Shown here one piece after another: positions 1-8,092 of a DNA stretch of 64,000 nt. Position 1 is the first letter of the stretch. Each line of letters starts with the position of its first letter. Under the pieces are notes generated by a model. That model saw only the letters and a program-made list of their open reading frames with translations, was not told the DNA's origin and made no database searches. This DNA comes from Paraflavitalea sp966211765 (GTDB lineage: Bacteria > Bacteroidota > Bacteroidia > Chitinophagales > Chitinophagaceae), in assembly GCA_966211765.1 (NCBI GenBank), contig CBIHOV010000002.1, positions 248,001-312,000 on the forward strand, written 5' to 3'. Position numbers and translations under genes: made by a program.

Positions 1-2760
1 TATTCCGTCAATGTTAATGAGCCACGCATTCATGCCCTGGTGACCAAAGAAGGTAAGGCCAACTGGGATATAGCCAAACCTGATACGGCTACCGCCACTA
101 CCCCCGAAGAAGCAGCCAGCCCCTTTAAGCTGAACCTGCAAAAATATGCCATTAAAAACGGCTACATCTACTACGATGATGCCAGTGCAGGTATGAGCAG
201 TGAGATCGTGAACCTTAACCACGAAGGCAGCGGCGACTTTACTTCCGATCTCTTCACCCTGCAAACGAATACAACAGCAGATGCCATCACTTTCAGCTAT
301 GGCGGCATTCCTTACCTGTCTAAAACAAAAACATCCATCGATGCCGACTTCGAGATCGATAACAAGAACAGCAAGTATAGTTTCAAGACCGACGAGATTG
401 CCGTCAACGACCTGAAGATCAGCACAGCGGGTTTCTTCCAGCTGGTGAATGACAGCACCTACAACATGGACATTGCTTTCAAAGCCCCCTCTACCGACTT
501 CAAAAGCATCCTTTCCCTGGTGCCTGCTGTATACCAGCAGGACTTTGCCAAAATCAAGACCAGTGGTAAGGCTTTGTTTGATGGATTTGTAAAAGGCACT
601 TACAGCCCTACACAGATACCCGCTTACCATATCAACCTCGGCATCCAGGATGGATTTTTCCAATACCCCGATCTTCCACAACCAGTTAAGAATATCAACC
701 TCGAACTGAAAGTGGACAACCCTGATGGTGTAACCGATAATACGGTTGTCAACATTCCCAAAGCGCATATTGAATTTGGTAACGACCCTTTTGATTTCCA
801 CCTGTTGCTTAAAAAACCGCTTACCGATCAGTACATTGATGCAGCTGCCAAGGGCAAGCTCAACCTGGCCAGCATTACCCAGTTTGTAAAATTACCCGAT
901 ACCAAATTGAGCGGACAGGTAAGTGCCGATGTACAGGCCAAAGGAAATGTAGCGGTGATCAGTCAGCAGAAGCCCGGTGAATTCAGTGCCAAAGGATTTG
1001 TAGAGATCGCCAACCTCTTTTATTCTTCGAAAGATTTTCCACAACCCATACAGAATACCAGCGCCCGTATCAATATCGACAATCCCGATGGCGTACCAGA
1101 TCATACTACGGTGCAAATTCCGGCCGCGCACGTAGAAGTAGGCAAGGATGCTGCCGATATTACTTTGCTGTTAAAAACACCTGCTTCTGATCCTTATTTC
1201 GATGGTACCGTAAAAGGCTCCCTCAACCTGGCCAATATTGCCCAGTTCTATACTTTTGAACCAGGCACTTCCCTGGCAGGATTGCTCAATGCAGATGTAG
1301 CTTTCAAAGGAAAGAAATCCTATATCGACAAAAGCCAGTATGAAGCCTTTCAGACATCCGGTGTGATCAAGGCTTCCAATGTATCGTATAAATCCAAAGA
1401 CTATCCTGATGGTGTCAACATCAGCAGTACCGGTTTAACCTTTACCCCTAAGAACGTAACCCTGAACAACCTGGCTGGTAAGTTCATGGAAACAAACTTC
1501 AATGCCAATGGCAGTTTTGACAACCTGATCGGCTATGCCATGAAGGATGAGCCACTCACAGGCACCCTCAACGTATCGGCCGACAAAGTAGACCTCAATA
1601 AGCTGATGGGCGCTACCAGCGATGCTCCGGATACTGCTGCAGCAGCAGCCACTACTGCACCATTTGCTGTTCCGAAAAACATCAACCTTACCCTCAATAC
1701 CAAGGTCGACAATGTAAAATATGACAAGGTAGATTACAACAACATCAACGGTACCCTGGTATTGAAAGATGAAACGGTAGCCCTGAAAGATGTGAAGATG
1801 AATGCACTCGACGGTAGTATTGGACTGAATGGTTCCTACTCTACCAGGGTAAGCAAGACTAAGCCTGATATTACACTAGCTTACGATGTACAGAACCTGG
1901 ATGTGCAGAAAACATTCAATGCTTTCAATACCGTGCAGAAGTTGATGCCCATTGGTAAATTCATTGCCGGTAAGCTCACTTCCAAAATGACCATGAAAGG
2001 GAAACTCGGTGAAGATATGATGCCCGACATGACCACCCTTACCGGTGATGGCACCCTGTTTCTGTTGGAAGGTTTCCTCGCCAAATTCCAGCCATTGGAA
2101 AAGTTGGCTTCAACCCTCAACATCAATGAACTCCAGTCTATCTCACTGAAAGACATCAAGAACTATTTTGAATTTGCCAATGGCAAAGTGCTCGTAAAAC
2201 CATTCAACGTAAAGGTGAAAGACATGGACATGGAAATTGGTGGCATGCACGGGCTTGACCAATCCCTGGATTATGTGCTGAACCTGAAAGTACCCAGGGC
2301 CAAGCTGGGCGAAAAAGCCAATTCATTTGTCAACAACCTCGCTGCCCAGGCGAATAGTAAAGGAGTACCGGTGAAGTTGGCAGATATCGTGAACCTGAAA
2401 GTAAACGTGGGTGGCAGCATTACCAGTCCAACCATCAAAACCGACCTGAAAGACGCCGGCAGCAGTCTGGCCCAGGATATGAAAGCCCAGGCCAACCAGT
2501 TTGTAGAAGCCAAGAAAGCTGCAGCAGACAGCGCTGTAGCGGCCGCAAAGCAGGCAACAAAGGATTCCATCGCCTCCGCCAAAAGCCAGGTAGTGAAGGG
2601 CCTCAAGGATGAGCTGGGCAAACAACTCTCCGGCCAGAAAGATACCACCGGCACCGGCGGTACCAAAGATGTGAAGAAAGGCCTGGAAGAAACCGGCAAG
2701 GGCTTACTCAACAACCTGCTCAAGAAAAAGAAGAAGGATACCGATACTGTGAAGCAGTAA
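1..2760 (+). CDS. AsmA-like envelope protein, 5' truncated by the window edge
   Basis: The reading frame is open from base 1, so the gene starts upstream; the first in-frame start-like codon (GTG, 40) is internal. About 920 residues are visible. The opening (VNEPRIHALVTKEGKANWDI) is the motif near the N-terminal domain of AsmA-family proteins, and most of the rest is repeating beta-rich sequence with recurring 'NPDGV..(D/N)TTV' segments near residues 240 and 360, as in bridge-like AsmA/YhdP proteins. The last 110 residues are rich in Ala, Lys, Gln and Asp and look helical, ending in a Lys run. The family acts at the inner membrane and periplasm in outer-membrane lipid homeostasis; that role is inferred from the family. 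No partner gene is visible. Confidence 0.8.
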   Translation, partial: YSVNVNEPRIHALVTKEGKANWDIAKPDTATATTPEEAASPFKLNLQKYAIKNGYIYYDDASAGMSSEIVNLNHEGSGDFTSDLFTLQTNTTADAITFSYGGIPYLSKTKTSIDADFEIDNKNSKYSFKTDEIAVNDLKISTAGFFQLVNDSTYNMDIAFKAPSTDFKSILSLVPAVYQQDFAKIKTSGKALFDGFVKGTYSPTQIPAYHINLGIQDGFFQYPDLPQPVKNINLELKVDNPDGVTDNTVVNIPKAHIEFGNDPFDFHLLLKKPLTDQYIDAAAKGKLNLASITQFVKLPDTKLSGQVSADVQAKGNVAVISQQKPGEFSAKGFVEIANLFYSSKDFPQPIQNTSARINIDNPDGVPDHTTVQIPAAHVEVGKDAADITLLLKTPASDPYFDGTVKGSLNLANIAQFYTFEPGTSLAGLLNADVAFKGKKSYIDKSQYEAFQTSGVIKASNVSYKSKDYPDGVNISSTGLTFTPKNVTLNNLAGKFMETNFNANGSFDNLIGYAMKDEPLTGTLNVSADKVDLNKLMGATSDAPDTAAAAATTAPFAVPKNINLTLNTKVDNVKYDKVDYNNINGTLVLKDETVALKDVKMNALDGSIGLNGSYSTRVSKTKPDITLAYDVQNLDVQKTFNAFNTVQKLMPIGKFIAGKLTSKMTMKGKLGEDMMPDMTTLTGDGTLFLLEGFLAKFQPLEKLASTLNINELQSISLKDIKNYFEFANGKVLVKPFNVKVKDMDMEIGGMHGLDQSLDYVLNLKVPRAKLGEKANSFVNNLAAQANSKGVPVKLADIVNLKVNVGGSITSPTIKTDLKDAGSSLAQDMKAQANQFVEAKKAAADSAVAAAKQATKDSIASAKSQVVKGLKDELGKQLSGQKDTTGTGGTKDVKKGLEETGKGLLNNLLKKKKKDTDTVKQ

Positions 2761-2842
2761 GGACCCGGAAAGTGAGGACTTGAGACGGTCCCCGCATCCT
2801 CACCTTATGGCCTCAATAGCGCCTGAGAATGGCCTACATATT

Positions 2843-2909
2843 GTACTCGAATTGCACTGGCACCCTCTGTAGACCCCTGTTTTAGGCGGGGCCAGTGCAA
2901 TTCGGGTAC
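2843..2909. repeat. long inverted repeat (19-nt arms)
   Basis: The arms 2843-2861 and 2891-2909 are complementary at 18 of 19 positions around a 29-nt centre that itself has a C-rich then G-rich pairing (about 2873-2890). It follows the AsmA-like gene by 80 nt and is much longer than a normal terminator. It could be a terminator, a structured small RNA or a decayed mobile-element end. Confidence 0.6.
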
Positions 2910-2963
2910 TCGTTTTAGAGGACCTTTAGGCCATGTGCAGGCAATTGCGCTAATACCCTCCTG

Positions 2964-3001
2964 CCGCTCAGCCAGCATAAATAAACGTGAAGGCTGAGCG
3001 G
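2964..3001. other. second intergenic hairpin
   Basis: The 10-nt arms CCGCTCAGCC (2964-2973) and GGCTGAGCGG (2992-3001) flank an 18-nt loop. No T run follows, so it is not a classic terminator. The rest of the 2761-3180 gap holds a short palindrome TGACA-AA-TGTCA (3029-3040) and the hppA promoter; no gene was found there. Confidence 0.45.
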
Positions 3002-3110
3002 GCTACCATGGAAGAGTCCCGCCCGTCTTGACAAATGTCATCCCCACGGGTCTTGCCTTCCGGCTAATTCGTGTAATTCGTACTCAACCCCAAAAAAACA
3101 CCGTCCCATA

Positions 3111-3140
3111 TTGATTTTGAGGCTTTTTACCCTATTTTTG
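3111..3140 (+). promoter_or_regulatory. Bacteroidota-type promoter of hppA
   Basis: TTG (3111-3113) and TATTTTTG (3133-3140) are 19 nt apart and match the -33 TTG and -7 TAnnTTTG elements of Bacteroidota sigma-ABfr promoters. Transcription would begin near 3147, giving a leader of about 34 nt before the ATG at 3181. Confidence 0.6.
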
Positions 3141-3180
3141 CCCTCCTTAAAAATTCAACTCGAATAAGAATCAACTACTT

Positions 3181-5391
3181 ATGGACAAATTGTTCTATCT
3201 CGTCCCTGTGATGGGAGTCATAGGCCTGCTGTACACCCTGGTTAAGTTCAATTGGGTATCCAAACAAGATGCCGGTACCGACCGTATGAAGGAGATCAGC
3301 ACCTACATCGCAGATGGTGCTATGGCCTTCCTGAAAGCGGAGTGGAAAGTACTCGGCTATTTTGTGGTGATCGTGGGTATCCTGCTCGGTGTTATGGCAC
3401 AAGCCAACCCCCACTCACACTGGTCCATCGCGATTGCCTTCGTTCTTGGCGCTGTGTTTAGCGCTACCGCCGGTTACATCGGTATGAAAGTGGCCACCAA
3501 AGCCAACGTACGTACGGCGCAAGCTGCCAGAACCAGTTTAAGCAAAGCCCTCAATGTATCCTTTACCGGCGGCGCCGTAATGGGATTGGGTGTAGCTGGC
3601 CTGGCCGTAATGGGACTGGGTGGTTTATTCCTTTTATTAAAAGCTTATTTCGGCGCTACAGAAGTTTCTTCTGCCGAGATGCTGAAAACAATAGAGGTTC
3701 TTACCGGTTTTTCACTGGGTGCTGAATCAATTGCCCTGTTTGCCCGCGTAGGTGGTGGTATCTATACCAAAGCTGCCGACGTAGGCGCCGACCTGGTAGG
3801 TAAAGTAGAAGCAGGCATCCCTGAAGATGATCCCCGCAACCCTGCCACCATCGCCGACAACGTAGGTGATAATGTAGGTGATGTAGCTGGTATGGGCGCC
3901 GATTTGTTCGGTTCTTATGTAGCGACTGTACTGGCCACCATGGTACTGGGACAGGAAACGACTTCCGTAGATCAGTTTGGTGGCTTTGCCCCCATCCTGC
4001 TGCCGATGCTCATTGCCGGTGTGGGTATCCTCTTCTCCATTGTAGCTACCTTGTTTGTTCGCATCAGCGATACGGCAGGCATCAGCACCAATGTGGTACA
4101 GAGAGCCCTGAACATGGGTAACTGGGGTTCAATTATTTTAACCGCTGCCGCTTCTGTAGGCCTGGTTTATTATATTCTTCCCGAAACAATGGAATTACGC
4201 GGTACTGAATTCACCAAATGGGGTGTACTGGGCGCCATAGGCGTAGGCCTGGCAGTAGGTACCCTCATGAGTATCATCACCGAGTATTACACTGCCATGG
4301 GTAAAGGCCCTGTAAAAAGCATCATCCGTCAGTCATCTACTGGCCATGCTACCAACGTAATTGGTGGATTGGCAGTAGGTATGGAATCTACCTTCCTGCC
4401 CATCATCGTATTGGCAGCTGGTATCTACGGATCTTTTTACTGTGCAGGTTTATACGGTGTGGCCATTGCGGCTGCAGGTATGATGGCTACCACTGCGATG
4501 CAGTTGGCCATTGACGCCTTCGGTCCTATTGCCGATAACGCCGGCGGTATTGCTGAAATGAGCGAACTGCCCAAAGAAGTGCGCGAGAAAACCGATGTAC
4601 TGGATGCAGTAGGTAATACTACAGCTGCTACCGGTAAAGGTTTTGCGATCGCTTCTGCTGCCCTTACTGCATTAGCCCTGTTTGCCGCCTTCGTAGGTGT
4701 AGCTGGTATTACAGGAATCGATATTTATAAAGCCAACGTGCTGGCCTGTCTCTTTGTAGGCGGCATGATCCCCTTCATCTTCTCTTCCCTGGCTATCCGC
4801 GCTGTAGGACAGGCAGCCATGGCGATGGTGGAAGAAGTACGTCGTCAGTTCCGTACCATTCCCGGCATTATGGAAGGTACCGGCAAACCTGAATACGACA
4901 AATGCGTGGCCATTTCTACCAGCGCTTCCCTCAAGAAAATGATGCTGCCTGGTGCCATTGCCATTGTTTCTCCCCTGATCATCGGATTCCTTTTTGGACC
5001 CGAATCATTGGGTGGCTTCCTGGCAGGCGCTACTGTAAGTGGTGTACTGATGGGTATGTTCCAGAACAATGCCGGCGGCGCATGGGACAATGCTAAAAAA
5101 TCTTTTGAGAAAGGCGTTGAGATCAACGGACAGATGTATTACAAAAAATCAGATCCGCATAAGGCATCCGTTACCGGTGATACTGTAGGTGATCCTTTTA
5201 AAGACACTTCAGGTCCTTCTATGAACATCCTGATCAAGTTGATGTCCATCGTATCGCTTGTAATAGCTCCTACCCTGAAAGAGATTCACAATCCGGCGCC
5301 CGAAGTATTCAGGCCGGTGTTGAAGAAAACCGAGCAGGTGGTGGTAACAAATGAGAATACCGGTAGTATCCCGGCCACTGAAAAATTCTAA
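3181..5391 (+). CDS. hppA: membrane-bound ion-pumping pyrophosphatase
   Basis: 736 residues, normal length for the family, with about 16 membrane segments. The enzyme hydrolyses pyrophosphate in the cytoplasm and moves cations outward. The signature DVGADLVGK, the EDDPRNPATIADNVGDNVGD acidic block and a second acid-rich site (DNAGG, GNTTAA) are intact. The Ala after GNTTA, where potassium-independent enzymes have Lys, indicates the potassium-dependent class. The gating Glu of sodium pumps and plant proton pumps is absent: the segment after D241 reads DLFGSYVA. Instead E182 lies in GFSLGAESIALF, the pattern described for Flavobacterium johnsoniae-type proton pyrophosphatases. The gene stands alone with its own promoter and terminator. 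The family is certain; proton specificity is inferred. Confidence 0.96.
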   Translation: MDKLFYLVPVMGVIGLLYTLVKFNWVSKQDAGTDRMKEISTYIADGAMAFLKAEWKVLGYFVVIVGILLGVMAQANPHSHWSIAIAFVLGAVFSATAGYIGMKVATKANVRTAQAARTSLSKALNVSFTGGAVMGLGVAGLAVMGLGGLFLLLKAYFGATEVSSAEMLKTIEVLTGFSLGAESIALFARVGGGIYTKAADVGADLVGKVEAGIPEDDPRNPATIADNVGDNVGDVAGMGADLFGSYVATVLATMVLGQETTSVDQFGGFAPILLPMLIAGVGILFSIVATLFVRISDTAGISTNVVQRALNMGNWGSIILTAAASVGLVYYILPETMELRGTEFTKWGVLGAIGVGLAVGTLMSIITEYYTAMGKGPVKSIIRQSSTGHATNVIGGLAVGMESTFLPIIVLAAGIYGSFYCAGLYGVAIAAAGMMATTAMQLAIDAFGPIADNAGGIAEMSELPKEVREKTDVLDAVGNTTAATGKGFAIASAALTALALFAAFVGVAGITGIDIYKANVLACLFVGGMIPFIFSSLAIRAVGQAAMAMVEEVRRQFRTIPGIMEGTGKPEYDKCVAISTSASLKKMMLPGAIAIVSPLIIGFLFGPESLGGFLAGATVSGVLMGMFQNNAGGAWDNAKKSFEKGVEINGQMYYKKSDPHKASVTGDTVGDPFKDTSGPSMNILIKLMSIVSLVIAPTLKEIHNPAPEVFRPVLKKTEQVVVTNENTGSIPATEKF

Positions 5392-5481
5392 GGAAATATT
5401 TTAAAGGAAAACCCTTATTATTTCCTCGCTAGCTGCTATATTTGCAGTCATAACTAAAGGCACTATATCATACCAAATACC

Positions 5482-5510
5482 AAAGTCCCCATGTTTCCAC
5501 ATGGGGTCTT
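5482..5510. terminator. bidirectional terminator, hppA / histidine kinase
   Basis: Arms CCCCATGT (5487-5494) and ACATGGGG (5499-5506) with a TTCC loop; the stem extends through AAAG/CTTT across one T-T mismatch. T-rich sequence follows on the plus strand. It sits between convergent genes and can serve both. Confidence 0.75.
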
Positions 5511-5554
5511 TCATTTTTACTACTACCCAGTTATTTAAGTAAGTATTCTTTCTA

Positions 5555-7507
5555 TTATATTTCAACTACCCCGGGCAAACTGAAAAAGAATTCTGTTCCC
5601 TCTCCCGGAGCGCTTCTTACCTGTAGCACGCCGCCATTGCTGGCTACAAACTCTTTACACAATTGCAAACCCAGGCCGGTACCTTTTTCAGGGACGATAC
5701 TGCCCGACGAATGAAAGCTGTTTTTTTGTAATAGCATGTTCGCCTCCTCCTGCAACATCCCCGCACCTGTATCCGACACATAGATCACTACCTGATCCGC
5801 ACGTGGCCTGCAGCCAATGGTGATGGTCCCGCCCCCGGGAGTAAATTTGATCGCATTGTCAAGCAGGTTACGCAATATCAGTTCCAGTTGATGACTATCT
5901 GCCACCACGATCAATTCTTCCGGCATATTCTTTTTAAGGCCAACGCCTTTATGCTCAGCCGAAAAGCGGTATGTATCCAATATCTGACGGGTCATGGGAG
6001 AAAGCGCTATTCTGGAAAGATTGGTCTCTATATGATTCCGTTGCGTAAGCGACCAGTTGAGCAGGTTGTTCATCGACTTGGAAATATGACTGATGTTTCG
6101 CCGAAGCACCTGGATGAACTGCTGTATCTGCCCCGCAGCCAATACTTTTTTTTCTGCCAGTTCGAGGTAACCCGAGAGGTTGTTCAGCGGGCTTCTGATA
6201 TCATGGGCAATAATATTGAGTAATTTGTCTTTGGCCTCGTTGCTTTCCTTAAGCAGCCCCAAGGCATCCTGCAACTCCCGGGTGCGCTCATTCACCTTCC
6301 CTTCCAGCAATGCTTTCTGCTCATTTTTCATCGATGAATATCCATAGCCCAATGCGAGGGAAAGCAGGATCACTTCAATGGCAGATCCAATAGGCAGGAT
6401 ATCGAAAGTCCAGCTTCCATAAGGAAGGAAGCCCATATTGGTGATTGCGAATAGTACGATCGAAGACAACAACAAGGCCCAGGCTATGATAAAATAAATG
6501 GCCGGTTTATAGTTGCGTTTGTAGGCCATAACCGCCATCCAGATAAAAGCTATAGGAACAGCCAGGCTCACAATTTCCTGCTGGCGGATGAGGGCATGAC
6601 GCCAGCCAAGCGCACAACAAATAATAGGGATCCAAAGCAGTCTGGACAAGATGCGCAGCCCACGCGCAAGTTTAGGGGCATATTGATCACCCTTCAAAAA
6701 AGTAATGGCAAACCAGATCATGAATATATACCCCACCGACACCGATCCGATACCGGCATATTGGTTAATAAAGGTGGAAAGGGTTTGCCCCAGGTACACA
6801 TGAAACCCACAGCAGTACAAGAATATAAAAACGGCCAGGAAGAAGAGATACCCCAGGTAATACAGGTAGCTGCGATCCCTGATCCACCCGTAGAGGGAAA
6901 GATTATAGAAAAACAAAGCCAATACAACGCCTGCATAGAGCAGGGCGATAATATACATGCCGGCCATTGCTTTTGGCAAACCGCTTGTGGTTGCCAATGA
7001 AAGGGGAATGATCATGGCGTTGCCGGTCCGGATGCGAAGCCAGAAAACCTGTGAGCCGTCCACGGCAGCCGGTATCTCAAAGATGAAACCGGGGATATTC
7101 ATGGGTTTGGCGGCAAGCGGTGTCAGACTGCCGGAGGGCACTGTTTTTAATACCCCATTATCATAATAGTAGAGGGTAATGCTATCTATATTGGCAAATT
7201 CAATGAGCAGATACACTTTATCAGTGCCGGCATACCGGAAGCTACCCTGTATCCACACCGCGGCATCGGTAAGGCCGTAGGCGCCCATTTCGTGCCTGGC
7301 CCGTTGAAACCTGGCCTGGAAGGAGGGTTGGGATATATCGGACAGGGTGAGGCTGGCGCTGCTGTCAACAAACCATCCGGATTGTGTGGCAATCCGTTGA
7401 TAAGGAGCATCGGAGGAAAGCTGAATAACTGGCAGCGATTGTGCGGCTACCCGTATAGATCCAAGGAAAACCAGGAAGATATAAAGCAAGCCTCTTTTCA
7501 CAGTCAA
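5555..7507 (-). CDS. 7TMR-DISM sensor histidine kinase
   Basis: 650 residues. A signal peptide (residues 1-22, ending VAAQ) is followed by a beta-rich periplasmic domain (about 40-165) of the 7TMR-DISM type, seven membrane helices (about 180-390), a short coiled coil, a dimerisation domain with phospho-accepting H435 in IIAHDIRSPL, and a GHKL ATPase domain. The ATPase boxes are visible: N box NLLDNAIKFTPGG, DTGAG and GTGLGL. No response regulator lies beside it, so it is an orphan kinase. It sits tail to tail with hppA and divergent from the BlaI-type regulator. The extracellular domain type often senses carbohydrates or other small ligands, but no ligand can be named here. Confidence 0.93.
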   Translation of the reverse strand: MTVKRGLLYIFLVFLGSIRVAAQSLPVIQLSSDAPYQRIATQSGWFVDSSASLTLSDISQPSFQARFQRARHEMGAYGLTDAAVWIQGSFRYAGTDKVYLLIEFANIDSITLYYYDNGVLKTVPSGSLTPLAAKPMNIPGFIFEIPAAVDGSQVFWLRIRTGNAMIIPLSLATTSGLPKAMAGMYIIALLYAGVVLALFFYNLSLYGWIRDRSYLYYLGYLFFLAVFIFLYCCGFHVYLGQTLSTFINQYAGIGSVSVGYIFMIWFAITFLKGDQYAPKLARGLRILSRLLWIPIICCALGWRHALIRQQEIVSLAVPIAFIWMAVMAYKRNYKPAIYFIIAWALLLSSIVLFAITNMGFLPYGSWTFDILPIGSAIEVILLSLALGYGYSSMKNEQKALLEGKVNERTRELQDALGLLKESNEAKDKLLNIIAHDIRSPLNNLSGYLELAEKKVLAAGQIQQFIQVLRRNISHISKSMNNLLNWSLTQRNHIETNLSRIALSPMTRQILDTYRFSAEHKGVGLKKNMPEELIVVADSHQLELILRNLLDNAIKFTPGGGTITIGCRPRADQVVIYVSDTGAGMLQEEANMLLQKNSFHSSGSIVPEKGTGLGLQLCKEFVASNGGVLQVRSAPGEGTEFFFSLPGVVEI

Positions 7508-7664
7508 TGGTGTTGTAAGTGGGATAAATATAACTCATTAATATACGAAAAGAATGAAATTATAGGTTTAGGCGGAGGCTCACCGCCTGGCACTTTTTAT
7601 CCCCATTCATTGATTAAGTAGTGATTAAAATGCCTAACTTCTTTACCTTCCTTTAACAATTCAT

Positions 7665-7680
7665 TACGAAATATGTCGTA
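7665..7680. promoter_or_regulatory. probable BlaI-family operator
   Basis: The 16-bp dyad TACGAAATATGTCGTA has perfect TACGA/TCGTA arms and an AT-rich centre. BlaI/MecI operators are dyads of this size built on TAC-type half sites. It overlaps a -7-like TATTTTTA (7679-7686) and lies 25 nt before the regulator ATG, as expected for autorepression. Confidence 0.6.
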
Positions 7681-7705
7681 TTTTTAAGGCAAATGTTGTT
7701 CCACT

Positions 7706-8089
7706 ATGTCCACAACCAAGAGCATAAAACCCACTGAGAGTGAACTGGAGATCCTGCAGGTATTATGGATCAAGGGGACTGCCAGCGTACGTGAAGTTCA
7801 TGAAGATCTACTGAAGATCAAGGATGCTGGCTATACCACTACCCTGAAGCTGATGCAGATCATGTTTGAGAAAGGATTGGTAAGGCGTGATGATTCAAGC
7901 AAAACGCATTTCTACCAGGCCGCTGTAAGCAGGGAAAAAACACAAAAACATTTGCTGGGTAAAATGATCGACTCCTTATTTGGAGGTTCCCCAACTGAAC
8001 TGGTCATTCAGGCACTGGGTAATCATAAAGCATCTGCTGATGAATTGGAAGCAATTCAGAAAATGTTAGACAACTTAAAAAAACAGTAG
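7706..8089 (+). CDS. BlaI/MecI/CopY-family transcriptional repressor
   Basis: 127 residues, normal for the family. The N-terminal winged helix begins PTESELEILQVLWIKG and carries the recognition region TTLKLMQIMFEKGLV; the C-terminal third is a dimerisation helix pair. Family members bind dyad operators as dimers and are inactivated when a membrane protease partner is triggered. The stop codon lies only 3 nt before the M56 protease gene, so the two form an operon. A matching operator lies just upstream. No beta-lactamase gene is in the window, so the signal is probably a cell-envelope stress rather than specifically a drug; that is inference. Confidence 0.93.
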   Translation: MSTTKSIKPTESELEILQVLWIKGTASVREVHEDLLKIKDAGYTTTLKLMQIMFEKGLVRRDDSSKTHFYQAAVSREKTQKHLLGKMIDSLFGGSPTELVIQALGNHKASADELEAIQKMLDNLKKQ

Positions 8090-8092
8090 CCG

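Noticed and set aside
7570..7588. Short hairpin AGGCGG-CCGCCT between the kinase and blaI-like genes
   Set aside because: Only a 6-bp stem between two divergent genes, with no gene upstream on the plus strand; too weak to call a terminator.
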